Assembly: GCA_010279815.1 (NCBI GenBank) | Contig: QEOQ01000663.1 | Location: 642,640 to 706,639 of the forward strand | DNA from: Brachionus plicatilis | Taxonomy: Eukaryota; Rotifera; Eurotatoria; Ploima; Brachionidae | DNA length: 64,000 nucleotides | Direction: 5' to 3' | Part shown: piece by piece, positions 1 to 9,599 of the stretch | Layout of the letters: each line of letters starts with the position of its first letter | How positions within the stretch are numbered: the first letter of the stretch is position 1 | Notes under the pieces: generated by a model | What the model was told of the DNA's origin: nothing | The model's database searches: none | Seen by the model: the letters and a program-made list of their open reading frames with translations, nothing else | Position numbers and translations under genes: made by a program

Positions 1-1085
1 ATAGCAATTTATATGCTTTTAAAGTTGTTATGCATGCAAAAATTATTTTATCATTATCTGTTTTTTATTTTTTTAAAGCTTTACTCACATGTGAGATTTG
101 TAATTCAATTTTGAGAAATTTGATATATTTATTCATATTTTTTTTTTTAACTTAATAACACACAATCAAATTTGTGTTTTTCAGGTAGTGTGCTCATCAG
201 GATTGGTCATACTCGATTGTGTGGTGGTTAGGTATTTTTTTTTTGAAGACAAATTTTTGAATTACAGAATTATAAACAAAATAAATAAAAATGATCAAAA
301 ATGTAATAAGGAGTTATTTCTGTTGATCTTTAAATTTTGCTAATTAAGGTTCTAAAAATTTTAAAATTTATCCCAAAATCGAATTTCGGACTGGCTGAAA
401 GTATTTTTGAAAAACGTACACGAATTTTTCTAAATAAATTTTTAAAATGAAACTCTTAAAATTAATATTGGTTCAATAAAATTGATTATGAAAACCATAT
501 TTTTAAAAAACTCACAAAATCATATATTATCAATAAAATGCATAAAAGATGATTTGTTCTACTACTTCAAGATTATCGAATAAAGGTAATGCGGTCGAAT
601 TGAATCATTCTATAAATCGAAAAAATATAAACCCAAATTTTAAATTTGTTTTCTAGAAGTATTTGAGTAAAATTTACTATTCAAATTTATTAATTAAATT
701 TTACTAATTTTTGATTTTTAACGCAGGTTTTCCAATACACAAACAAAAATATCTTAAAATTTAGAGGAGCAAACATTGAAATTTACCAAAGAACTTCTTT
801 TTTAGAATGAAAAAAACATTGTCTATCAATCAAATCAAAATGGTTCTGTAATTTAGGCTTTCAGAAAAATAAAGAACACTTTTTAATCAGCAAAAACCTA
901 GAACAAAATCAATTAATCAAATTAGTATCGATTCAAATTATCATATTCGCCCAAAAGAAAAAAAGGAAAAAAGAAACCATCTATTTCGGATCGATGACTG
1001 CGAACAAAAAATTCTCAAAATTTTTGTTTATTGGTATCCAATTCAGAAACTATCCATTTGATGTTTCTGAATATAGTAAACACTC
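1..1085. other. Left-edge intergenic or intronic DNA
   Basis: This AT-rich stretch holds no gene I can support. The only exon-like piece is 185..231: it follows a pyrimidine-rich CAG acceptor, is much richer in G+C than its surroundings, stays open in one frame and ends at a G|GTATT donor. It could be an internal exon of a gene that starts or ends outside the window, but no partner exon is visible, so it is not called as a CDS. Confidence 0.3.
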
Positions 1086-1105
1086 GAAGCGTTAAATTCA
1101 ATGGG

Positions 1106-1113
1106 TATAAAAG
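1106..1113 (+). promoter_or_regulatory. TATA box of the first Ala-Pro repeat gene
   Basis: The sequence TATAAAAG lies 80 bp before the ATG at 1186. About 20 bp further upstream is a block with CGAAGCGTTAAAT, and the inverted paralogue has a matching block (CGAGCGTTAAAT) and a TATA box at nearly the same distance from its own ATG. Shared promoter elements at equal spacing support both as real core promoters. Confidence 0.6.
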
Positions 1114-1185
1114 CATCAAAATACAGCATATTGATTAAAAATATTAAAACAAATAAATTACAACATAAATATCATAATCTGAAAA

Positions 1186-1635
1186 ATGTCAGCTGCACCA
1201 GCTCCAGCCCCATCAGCTGCCCCAGCTCCAGCCCCATCAGCTGCCCCAGCACCAGCTCCTTCAGCTGCTCCAGCTCCATCATCTGCTCCAGCACCAGCTC
1301 AATCAGCAGCTCCAGCTCCATCATCTGCTCCAGCACCAGCTCAATCAGCAGCTCCAGCTCCATCATTTGCCCAAGCTCAATCAGCAGCTCCAGCTTTGAC
1401 TTTATCAAATTTTTCATTCCCAGCCTCTTTTCAATATGACAATTCATTTTCCAACTTTTCACAATTTCCTTCATTTGAAACCAATTTTTACAGTGCCCAA
1501 TTCGCTGCTCCATCCCAATTCCCATCATTTGCTACTGCTTTACCAGCTGAATATCCATCATTTTCCAATTCATTTACTGCTGCTCCATCAGATGCTTCTT
1601 TTGCATCTTTCGGTAGTTTTGGTTCTTATTTCTAA
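1186..1635 (+). CDS. Ala-Pro repeat / Phe-Ser-rich low-complexity protein, copy A
   Basis: Intronless gene for 149 residues. Residues 2 to about 68 are an imperfect tandem repeat of the type SAAPAPAP; the rest (from about ALTLSNFSF) is rich in Phe, Ser and Ala with spaced FPSF, FASFG and SFG motifs. There is no signal peptide, membrane segment or known domain. The start is fixed by the TATA box 80 bp upstream and by the identical start in copy B (7998..8465, minus strand), whose tail differs at only four positions. The antisense strand is also open through the repeat, which is a side effect of the repeat's composition. Stiff AP arrays joined to an aromatic low-complexity tail suggest a structural or self-assembling protein, but the function is unknown. 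A poly(A)-like AATAAA follows at about 1682. Confidence 0.75.
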   Translation: MSAAPAPAPSAAPAPAPSAAPAPAPSAAPAPSSAPAPAQSAAPAPSSAPAPAQSAAPAPSFAQAQSAAPALTLSNFSFPASFQYDNSFSNFSQFPSFETNFYSAQFAAPSQFPSFATALPAEYPSFSNSFTAAPSDASFASFGSFGSYF

Positions 1636-1724
1636 ATTAGTCATTTAATTAGTGATAAGTATTTTAATTACAATTTTATACAATAAACTATTTATTAAAA
1701 TTAATGTTTTAGAAAATTAAATGA

Positions 1725-2101
1725 ATATCAGTATCGAGAATAAGGCATTCTATTTAATACCTATTTTATTCTATTTATTCTCAAGTTCTAAAAGTTTTTC
1801 ACCTAATTTGAGATTTGATTTTCGTGAAAGTGAATTTAAATACTCATATGAATGTTTTTTTTTTTTTTNNNNNNNNNNNNNNNNNNNNNNNNNNNNNNNN
1901 NNNNNNNCACCAAGTCAAAATTTTTAAAGAAAATTCAAATAAAAAAAAAAACAAAAAAATTATTGAATTTAATTGTTTATTTTTATATCAGTATCGAGAA
2001 TAAGGCATTCTATTTAATACCTATTTTATTCTATTTATTCTCAAGTTCTAAAAGTTTTTCACCTAATTTGAGATTTGATTTTCGTGAAGGTGAATTTAAA
2101 T
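1725..2101. repeat. 117-bp direct repeat flanking an assembly gap
   Basis: Positions 1725..1841 and 1985..2101 are the same 117-bp sequence with one difference (GAAAG against GAAGG). They lie on either side of a run of 39 N (1869..1907). The repeat carries no recognised gene. It may be a real tandem duplication, or the two sides of an imperfectly joined assembly gap. Confidence 0.85.
1869..1907. other. Assembly gap (39 N)
   Basis: A run of 39 undetermined bases right after a poly-T tract. The true length may differ from 39. Confidence 0.95.
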
Positions 2102-3250
2102 CTAAAAGAATTATTTATCTTTCTTTTCATTTTATTTTATCATATTCAACTTGATTTTTAATTTTTTTGTATCATGTAATTTATTTGGAAGTTTGATAAA
2201 GATACAGATAAACAAATAAATAAATAATTTAAAAGTTAAAAAAAGAATTTTCAATATTTTTCTCAAATTCCTAAATAAAAATTAAACTCATTCAATTTCA
2301 CTAAAGAGATTAATTTTAAATATGAAAATGATTGCAATATTAGCTTAAAATTATTTTTTTAGTTGAAATTGAAAAAAACATTTGAAACATTGCACTTTTT
2401 CAATGTTATTTCAACATTGGATACATTTTGTGATTTAAACACAAAAAATTAAAACATGTGATATCTTATTTATATTTAGTTAATAATCTAATTTCAGTGC
2501 ATTTTGAAAAAGAAAAAAAAAAGATATTTAAATGAATAGAACAGTTAATGTAAGAAAAAAACTGCCTTATTTATTTTTTAGCTAAAAATATTCGTTGCAA
2601 ATTCAAATGTAAAGTTTATTTTGAAAAAAAAGGTATTTTCATTCCGGAAAAATTGACATTTATATTAGGAAATTTAAAAAATAAAATAATTTTGCCGAAA
2701 GATGAGTTTAAGACCTTTCATTTAATATATAATTCTATGTGGAAACTTTTTTCTTTAATAAATTGTAAAAGGGCAAAATTTCAATGGAAACAGTGTATTG
2801 TTCTTTGGAAAATAAATCGATTTAAGACTTTAATTTCTTTTTGTTTTGAAAAAAACGCTGTCAATTAATTTTATCAATTATTTTTTAAAATATTTTTTAG
2901 ATAATTTTAATATGAATTTCATTTATTTGTATGAATATAAGTTAAACTGTATGGATAACAGATTCAAGTATGTTAAAAGAAGAAAGTTTCTTCAAATTAA
3001 ATTAGTTTATGCTAAAAAGAATTTAATCGTGTTGTAAATATTTTTTTGTATGACTACCGCTACATTGAATTTATGTTCGAAAATCAATTAAAAATAATAA
3101 AAGCAATGCAAAAAGTTAAGTTTAATTTTTAAATTTTGAAAATAATTTTTATTCATTGAATTAAAAGAGTTAAAGACTCAAATACCAAGAATTTTAATAA
3201 TATGCTCAAAATATTTTTATTTTTATAAAATTAAACTCAATAAAAAAGCT
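2102..3250. other. AT-rich intergenic DNA with unplaced open frames
   Basis: Two lysine-rich plus-strand frames are open here, at about 2583..2868 and 2881..3036, each next to an acceptor-like TTTTTTAG. I could not join them in a consistent phase, and their translations resemble no family I know. They may be exons of a small gene or chance open frames; no product is called. Confidence 0.3.
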
Positions 3251-5344
3251 ATGAACAGAAATTCGAATCACCAAGGTATTCATGACACCATTCCACAAAA
3301 CACAGTTCTTGACCTAGAGAACCAAGTTAGAAATAATGTTCAAATAGAAAACGATACAGTAATGAATTTTTTTAATTCAAATAATTTAAATGGTTTAATG
3401 AGCGAAGTTGTTAATAATCCGAACCCGAATGAGCCACAGCAAGCACAGCTGATAAATACACAAGAACAAAATCCGAGTTTTGCGAACTTAGTAGTCCGTT
3501 CTCTCCAGTCTAGTTTCCCATTTTTTATAATTGCCCTTGTGAAATTGCTTCATCAACATTTTTTCGGATTTCTAGTTGTTTTAGGCTTTTTGACCACTCA
3601 GCATTTTGCAAACAATATTTTAGTTAAACAAATTGAGCTTAAAGTAAAATAATTTTTTTTTATTTAAGCTGACTTAAAAACTAATCTAAAAACTTTTTTA
3701 AGGACAAGAAACAAGTCAAAACATTATTACTACTCATAGGATATTTGATATCTCATATTTTAATTTATTTCCAAATTTTTAATGAAAACAACTTGGAAAA
3801 ATGGTAAATTTTGTGTTGATTTAAGATTTACATATATCAAACTTTTAATTTTCTTTAAAATTATTCTCATAGCAGAAAATTTCTTATTTTTTCACAATTT
3901 CTGCTTAAATAATTAACGCAAACTTAAGTCTTTGATAAAAACGGTTCAAGTTGATTAAAAAATCTTGTTTTTTAGTTTAATTAATGATTATGGTTTATAA
4001 TATAGTTCATTCAGTATACTTAATAAATTAGAATAATTCTTTTAATTGAAAAAAATTGACAAAAATATTAAATAGTATTATTAAAAGAATCGATAAGAAA
4101 TTTAGAAAAAAAAAATATTTTGCCAAGTATTTATAATACTATGATACCTAAAAAGTCAATTTTAACACAAGACCCAGTCAAGTATTTATAATTATTTTAT
4201 TTTATCAGTTCTTTAAAGGGAGGTAATTTCGTTCTAAAGTGGACCTTCAATTAATAGTTTTTTTCTTCCTAGAATAATAAATTCATCTAATGAATATTTG
4301 ATAGAGAGTTTATTATTATTAATTTAGTTTATTAAAAATCTTTGGTAATCTTTACAGAAAGAATATTTAAAAAATAAAAAAAATTAAAATCTTTTCAGCT
4401 TTAGGTGTTAAATTGTATGAGAATATTTTCGTGAAAAAATTTTCTTTAACTTTGTATTTCTTTGAATCTAGAATGATTTTGACTCCTTAAAATTCGGAAA
4501 GAAACATAAAAAAAACATATGACAGATTTCAGATCACTTCCCTTAATTATATTTAATTAAAAAATAAATAAATCTCCTTTAGTTTAGTATTTTTGCCTCC
4601 AAATGTTAAAAAAATGGATACATGGAATCTATTATGGATAGTAATTTGTTCAGATACAATTTTTAAATTCATTATCATATGCATTAAAGCAATTTTTACT
4701 TTATTCAACTTTAATATTTGCTCTATACAAACGAGAGTAAGATTTATTTTTTAAGACTGAAAAAAATTAATTATTTTAAAAAGGGAAATTTTTACTCAAC
4801 TGTAGAAGCCTTTGGTTCATTGTATCGATCTCTTATTCCAATTCATCCGTGGATATTGTTTCTTTTCCATTTTGAGGACTCAAATCAATCCCCTAAAACT
4901 TTACCTTTGTTTTTATGCATTGTTTACATTATCTTGAAATTAAATCAGCTCTACAGTTTGATTATTGAATTTGTAAAATGTATTCATGAATTTTATCAAG
5001 GAGTTGTAAGAAATTTTTATGTTTAAATTATAAATATTACCTTATCTTGAAAATTTAAAGCCCTACGGAACAAATACTGTAGTAAATGAGTCAGAGGATC
5101 AAATATGTCCAATATGCCAAGATCGCTATAAAAATCCAATTAATTTGAAATGCCAAGTAAATTCAAATTTTTATCTGATTTTCTTTTTTTATAACTCTTC
5201 CATTCTTAGCATGTATTTTGTGCAGATTGTGTATCAATCTGGTTAGATAAGGAAAATTCGTGCCCTATGTGCAGAACAAAACTTTTCATCAATAAACCAA
5301 AATATAGAGATGGATCAACATCTTTTTCAATTCAATGGTTCTGA
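3251..5344 (+). CDS. RNFT1: RNFT-type RING finger transmembrane E3 ligase
   Basis: Six exons join in phase: 3251..3643, 3703..3803, 4583..4736, 4784..5005, 5061..5156, 5210..5344, giving 366 residues. The N-terminal 80 residues are polar. Hydrophobic membrane segments follow, including an RNFT-typical stretch in exon 3 (TWNLLWIVICSDTIFKF) and SLYRSLIPIHPW in exon 4. The C-terminus is a RING: CPIC at about residue 304, then HVFCADC, W and CPMCR, ending FSIQWF like the RNFT family. The best match by eye is vertebrate RNFT1/RNFT2, multispanning ER ubiquitin ligases linked to ER-associated degradation. Exon 3 begins at 4583 because that acceptor alone keeps the phase after exon 2. Intron 2 (779 bp) holds a retrotransposon snippet. 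RNFT1 and RNFT2 cannot be told apart here. Confidence 0.85.
4124..4192. repeat. 41-bp retrotransposon snippet between 14-bp direct repeats
   Basis: The 14-mer CAAGTATTTATAAT occurs at 4124..4137 and again at 4179..4192. The 41 bases between them (4138..4178) match the reverse transcriptase coding region at 6267..6307 at almost every position. It lies in RNFT intron 2 and looks like a piece of retroelement cDNA or filler DNA inserted with a target duplication. Confidence 0.75.
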
Positions 5345-5934
5345 TTTTGTTGCAACCAAAAATTACAAAAAAGCCATTTATAAAATTTTTTTTTAATCAT
5401 TAGGAAATTATGAAAACAATTTTGAAATTGTAGATAAAAGATTGAGATTTTTAGATTGAAAATTTTTGAAAAATTGATATTATTTTATTTTAATCATGAC
5501 CGAGCTCTATTACGGTGATATTAATTTTATTATAATAAAGTTATAAATGTAAATATATCTATGTTTAAAATTAGTAAAAATTTGAAACGAAAAGGTTATG
5601 GACTCAGATTATTTGTGATTTTATTGAAAGATAAATTAGAAAAAATAAGAAATTTTTTAATTTAAAATACAAAATTATTTATTATAAAAACTATTTTTAA
5701 TTAATAAAATAACAAAATTCAAAAAAGACACCGAGATCCACATCTGAAATGAAGATTTTACTCAATTTTCCAATTCAAATTTGATACATAATTTGCTCTA
5801 AAAAATATAATCCACCTAATAAACTTCTAAATTTTAATATTTTCGAAAAGATAAATAGGAATTGTAAAAATTATGTTCTCGGGGGTGACTGAAACGCCAA
5901 AACAAAACAAATTGGATGCAAAGGAGTAAACGAA
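5345..5934. other. AT-rich spacer
   Basis: No open frame or RNA gene is supported between the RNFT stop codon and the retrotransposon remnant. Confidence 0.6.
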
Positions 5935-7880
5935 AATATGGAATCATTTTAGAAAGCATTATTAACGAGCTTAATTTCACAGTAATCAATAATAAGTGTC
6001 AGACCTTTAACATATTCAATTGGAAATATTTTGAAATTCTTGATTTATTCTTAGTCTCATCTTCATTGATTGATAAAATCATTGATTAATGAAATCACTG
6101 ATTTGAGCGATAAAAAGGTTAAATGAGGAAGCAGCTTCCGGACCTGACCAAATTCATAATCTTATGTTAAAAAATGTACCTTAAATATCCTAAAAGACAT
6201 TTTGTATCTTTTTAGTTTAAGCCTAAGGAAAGTAAAATTCCGAATGAAATGCAATGTGCTAACATTACTATGATACCTAAAAAGTCAATTTTAACACAAA
6301 ACCCAGCTAACTACCGATCAATCAGTATGACTAGCTGTCTAGGAAAACTTTTAGAACGTATCGTCTACTCAAGATTAAATAGTTATTAAGAACAAAACTC
6401 ATTACTTATTCAGGAGCACTCAGGTTTTGTAAAAAAACGACGAACAGCTGATAATCTTTTCTTCCTTATTCAAAAAATTGTACAGTGGTGTTCCGGATTT
6501 AGTAATTTACGATAATTTACGGAAAAAAATAGTAAATCTACCAAATTTTACGTACAATATTGTACATTTACGTAAATTAACAAAAGTAAAAAAACGTAAA
6601 TTTATCGGATTTTACGTAAAATTTGGTAAATTTCAAACGTTTTACGTAAATTTATGTAAAAAAAAATGTCCAAAAAATTGAAATGAAATTAAATGCCAAA
6701 AGTGCAATTTCATTTCATTTAATTCGAAGTGCCAAATTATTTCAATTTTTTGGACATTTTTTTTTACATAAATTTACGTAAAACGTTTGAAATTTACCAA
6801 ATTTTACGTAAAATCCGATAAATTTACGTTTTTTTACTTTTGTTAATTTACGTAAATGTACAATATTTTACGTAAAATTTGGTAGATTTACTATTTTTTT
6901 CCGTAAATTATCGTAAATTACTAAATCCGGAACACCACTGTAGAATCATTCAATAGAAAGAAAATATTTTGTTGCCTATTTTTTGATATCTCCAAAGCGT
7001 TTGATAGAGTTTGGCATGATGGTCTTATTTATATACTAATAAAAATGAACCTCCCCCCTTACCTAATACATTGGATAATTCATTCTTAGACTCAAGATCA
7101 TTTAAAGTAAATGTAAATGGTCATATAATTGATGAAATCCATATTGCTGCTGGCGTTCCTCAAGGCTCAGTAATTAGTCCTTTATTCTTTAGTATTTAAT
7201 CAATGATGTACCGAAAAGAAATAAATCAAATAGTGAAAACTTTTTGCAGATGACTTGGTCACATTTTATATTTTTAAGAAAAAAGGAAATCTAGAAAATA
7301 AGATAAACAAATACTTAGACGAACTAGAAAAATGGCTCTTCAAGTGGAAGATGAAAATTTGAAAATTGACTTAAAATTAAAAATATATGAAATTAAAATT
7401 GAGAGTCAAAAAGAAATCAAGTTCTTAGGTATAAAATTTGATTCAAAATTAACATTTACTCCAATGGTTGATGAAATAAAACAGCGTTGTATTTCACGGT
7501 TGAATTTAATAAAAATATTGTCAAACAAATAATGGGGTCTTAATTATTACACACTAGTAAACCTATATAAATCTTTAATCGGATCTATAATTGATTACTC
7601 TTTGACGGGTCTGAATTCATTTTCGGAAAAAAAATTAAAAAAATTCAAGTCTTACAAAACTCAGCAGTTTCATACTTAAACTAGAATATGATACTCCTTC
7701 CAATATTTTGCGTCATGAGGCCTTTAAAACGGGAAAATATTCATGTGGCCGCTACCTTTACAACTCAGAACGGCAAAATATTTATTAAATTTGTGCATCA
7801 TGAGGCACTTAATAAACTTAAACTCTTAACTGTCTCGAATCGACTTTTTTGACTAGGGAGGACTGATTTAAATTTTTTAA
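5935..7880 (+). pseudogene. Decayed non-LTR retrotransposon (endonuclease end plus reverse transcriptase)
   Basis: Broken plus-strand frames spell out a LINE-type ORF2. In order they show the end of the endonuclease (ILDLFLVSSSLIDKI, about 6036), SGPDQIHNLML, then NYRSISMTSCLGKLLERIV, then GFVKKRRTADNLF. After the MITE come motif A (FFDISKAFDRVWHDG, about 6980), motif B (AGVPQGSVISPLFF, about 7150), motif C (FADDL, about 7245) and a C-terminal stretch SNILRHEAFKTGK near 7700. Many stops and frameshifts separate these, and a 458-bp MITE interrupts the frame at 6481, so the copy is dead. The motif order fits jockey/RTE-like elements; the clade cannot be set by eye. Both element ends are unclear, so the limits are approximate. 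Confidence 0.8.
6483..6940. mobile_element. Foldback MITE, Tc1/mariner-like
   Basis: The element is a near-perfect inverted repeat. It begins CAGTGGTGTTCCGG and ends with the reverse complement, with arms of about 200 bp and a short non-palindromic centre near 6710. It is flanked on both sides by TA (6481..6482 and 6941..6942), the target duplication of the Tc1/mariner superfamily, and CAGTGGTG is a typical end for that group. It splits the reverse transcriptase frame of the surrounding retroelement, so it inserted later. It encodes nothing; a short open frame at 6478..6681 is only arm sequence. Confidence 0.85.
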
Positions 7881-7997
7881 AAAAATAAAGTTGTGTTAAA
7901 TATCATGATTAGAGAAAAAATAAAAATGTGATTTAGAATTATTATTTTATTGCATAAAAAAGTAATTAAAATACTTATCAATAATTAAATGATTAAT

Positions 7998-8465
7998 TTA
8001 GAAATAAGTACCAAAGTTACCGAAAGATGCAAAAGAAGCATCTGATGGAGCAGCAGCAAATGAATTGGAAAATGATGGATATTCAGCTGGTAAAGCAGTA
8101 GCAAATGATGGGAATTGCGATGGAGCAGCGAATTGGGCACTGTAAAAATTGGTTTCAAATGAAGGAAATTGTGAAAAGTTGGAAAATGAATTGTCAAATT
8201 GAAAAGAGGCTGGGAATGAAAAATTTGATAGAGTCAAAGCTGGAGCTGCTGATTGAGCTGGGGCAGCTGAAGGAGCTGGTGCTGGGGCAGCTGAAGGAGC
8301 TGGTGCTGGGGCAGCTGAAGGAGCTGGTGCTGGGGCAGCTGAAGGAGCTGGTGCTGGGGCAGCTGAAGGAGCTGGTGCTGGGGCAGCTGATGGGGCTGGT
8401 GCTGGGGCAGCTGATGGGGCTGGAGCTGGGGCAGCTGATGGGGCTGGAGCTGGTGCGGCTGACAT
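7998..8465 (-). CDS. Ala-Pro repeat / Phe-Ser-rich low-complexity protein, copy B
   Basis: Intronless inverted paralogue of the gene at 1186..1635, 155 residues. The repeat is longer and more regular than in copy A, with about eight SAAPAPAP units. The tail of about 80 residues matches copy A except for Tyr-Phe, Thr-Ala, Ser-Asn and Ser-Thr changes. Similarity continues some 50 bp past the stop codon and about 110 bp upstream, through the promoter. No signal peptide or domain is seen. The near-identical tail with a changed repeat number points to a recent duplication, gene conversion, or selection on the tail; which of these cannot be decided from one sequence. Function unknown. Confidence 0.75.
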   Translation of the reverse strand: MSAAPAPAPSAAPAPAPSAAPAPAPSAAPAPAPSAAPAPAPSAAPAPAPSAAPAPAPSAAPAPAPSAAPAQSAAPALTLSNFSFPASFQFDNSFSNFSQFPSFETNFYSAQFAAPSQFPSFATALPAEYPSFSNSFAAAPSDASFASFGNFGTYF

Positions 8466-8546
8466 TTTTCAGATTATGATATTTATGTTGTAATTTATTT
8501 GATTTTAAAATCTTTTAAATTTGATTTTAAAATAATTATTTTGGTA

Positions 8547-8554
8547 TTTATATA
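8547..8554 (-). promoter_or_regulatory. TATA box of Ala-Pro gene copy B
   Basis: Read on the minus strand this is TATATAAA, 82 bp before the ATG at 8465. Upstream lies CGAGCGTTAAAT, which matches the block upstream of copy A. Confidence 0.6.
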
Positions 8555-8599
8555 CCCACAGTATTTAACGCTCGGATAGTTTACTCTATTCAAAAATAT

Positions 8600-9184
8600 T
8601 GAATACATTTTTATTCAATGTAATTTTACAATCGTTGAAAAAACAAATAGTAAGATTATTTTTTATATTAATTAAGTATTGCTTTTTCGCCAACGTTCTT
8701 ACGAATTTTTTAAATTTTCTTTCTTTTTAATTAATGTTTGGATGGTCTTTTCTTTTTACTTTTCTTTTGTGAAATCAAATTCCATCATCAATTGTTTTTA
8801 CATTTATTAATTAATAAATTTTTAAAAACCTTTTAAAGATCTAGCATTTTTCCTTCTCTTATGTACTTTTTGTTTAAAAGCAAAAACATGGATGAAAAAT
8901 GTATTTTCCTGCTTAGTTATTTTATTTAAAGTTAGTATAAAATTAAAAAAAATCGACTTGGTATTCTGTTTTATTATGCTTTTATACTTTAACCATTTTA
9001 ATTCAGTAATATAGAAATCATTTAAAATTTTATTCTCTTTTTTATCATTAACCAGAAATTATTTTTGTTTTTATATCAATGTACAATTTTTTAAAAAATC
9101 TATTCGATGTTTCTAATGATTTTCAGGAAATGATTCGATTAATCAAAGAATAATTAATATAAATTTTTTAGTTTATTTATTGAT
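8600..9184. other. AT-rich spacer
   Basis: No gene, RNA or repeat is supported here. Confidence 0.55.
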
Positions 9185-9538
9185 TTAAAAACCAAATTTA
9201 AAATTATTGAAAAATAAAGGAAAAGAAAATTCATTTAATCTATTTTCCTGAAATGATTCTTGTAAATCAAAATTAAAATTTTTTAGTTCATATTTAGGAA
9301 ATTGAGGTGAGTCATTGGGGAAATAAAATTGGCCATATGAATTGAAATTGAATTGATCGGAGCTCATAAAATTGAATTCAGATTTGCTAGCTTTCAATGT
9401 TTCAGCATTATCGGTTGTATTTGGTAACTGAACTGGTGGACTACTGAATTTTTTTGGTTTTCGGTTTTCTGATTCTGGGCCGAGAGCTGGAGAAAATGTT
9501 GGCAGCTCAATACCGGTCTTAGTGATCAATCGTGACAT
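9185..9538 (-). CDS. Phe/Asn-rich small protein, possibly related to the Ala-Pro genes
   Basis: Single-exon frame of 117 residues with ATG at 9538. A polar N-terminal half (SRLITKTGIELPTFSPALG) leads to a Phe/Asn-rich C-terminal half with motifs such as NSYGQFYFPND and EFSFPLFF. No signal peptide or known domain is present. It lies 720 bp from copy B on the same strand, and its tail resembles the Phe-rich tails of the Ala-Pro proteins in composition but not clearly in alignment. A TATA-like TATAAATA (9589..9596, minus strand) sits 51 bp upstream of the ATG. It may be a distant family member; function unknown. Confidence 0.55.
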   Translation of the reverse strand: MSRLITKTGIELPTFSPALGPESENRKPKKFSSPPVQLPNTTDNAETLKASKSEFNFMSSDQFNFNSYGQFYFPNDSPQFPKYELKNFNFDLQESFQENRLNEFSFPLFFNNFKFGF

Positions 9539-9599
9539 TTGAAATTTTTTATTTAAAATAAATAATTAAAAAATAAATTTTTCATTAGTATTTATAGTT

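Noticed and set aside
1172..1528. Long minus-strand frame opposite the Ala-Pro gene (and 8105..8479 opposite copy B)
   Set aside because: It mirrors the tandem repeat on the other strand. The promoter, TATA spacing and kept tail all support the other strand.
4718..5026. A stand-alone 102-residue membrane protein
   Set aside because: It is exon 4 of the RNFT gene plus intron sequence at both ends; splice sites and family similarity join it to the neighbouring exons.
6478..6681. Small protein gene starting in the foldback element
   Set aside because: It is the arm of an inverted repeat and has no coding character.
7332..7532. Independent 66-residue gene
   Set aside because: It is the continuation of the decayed reverse transcriptase after motif C.
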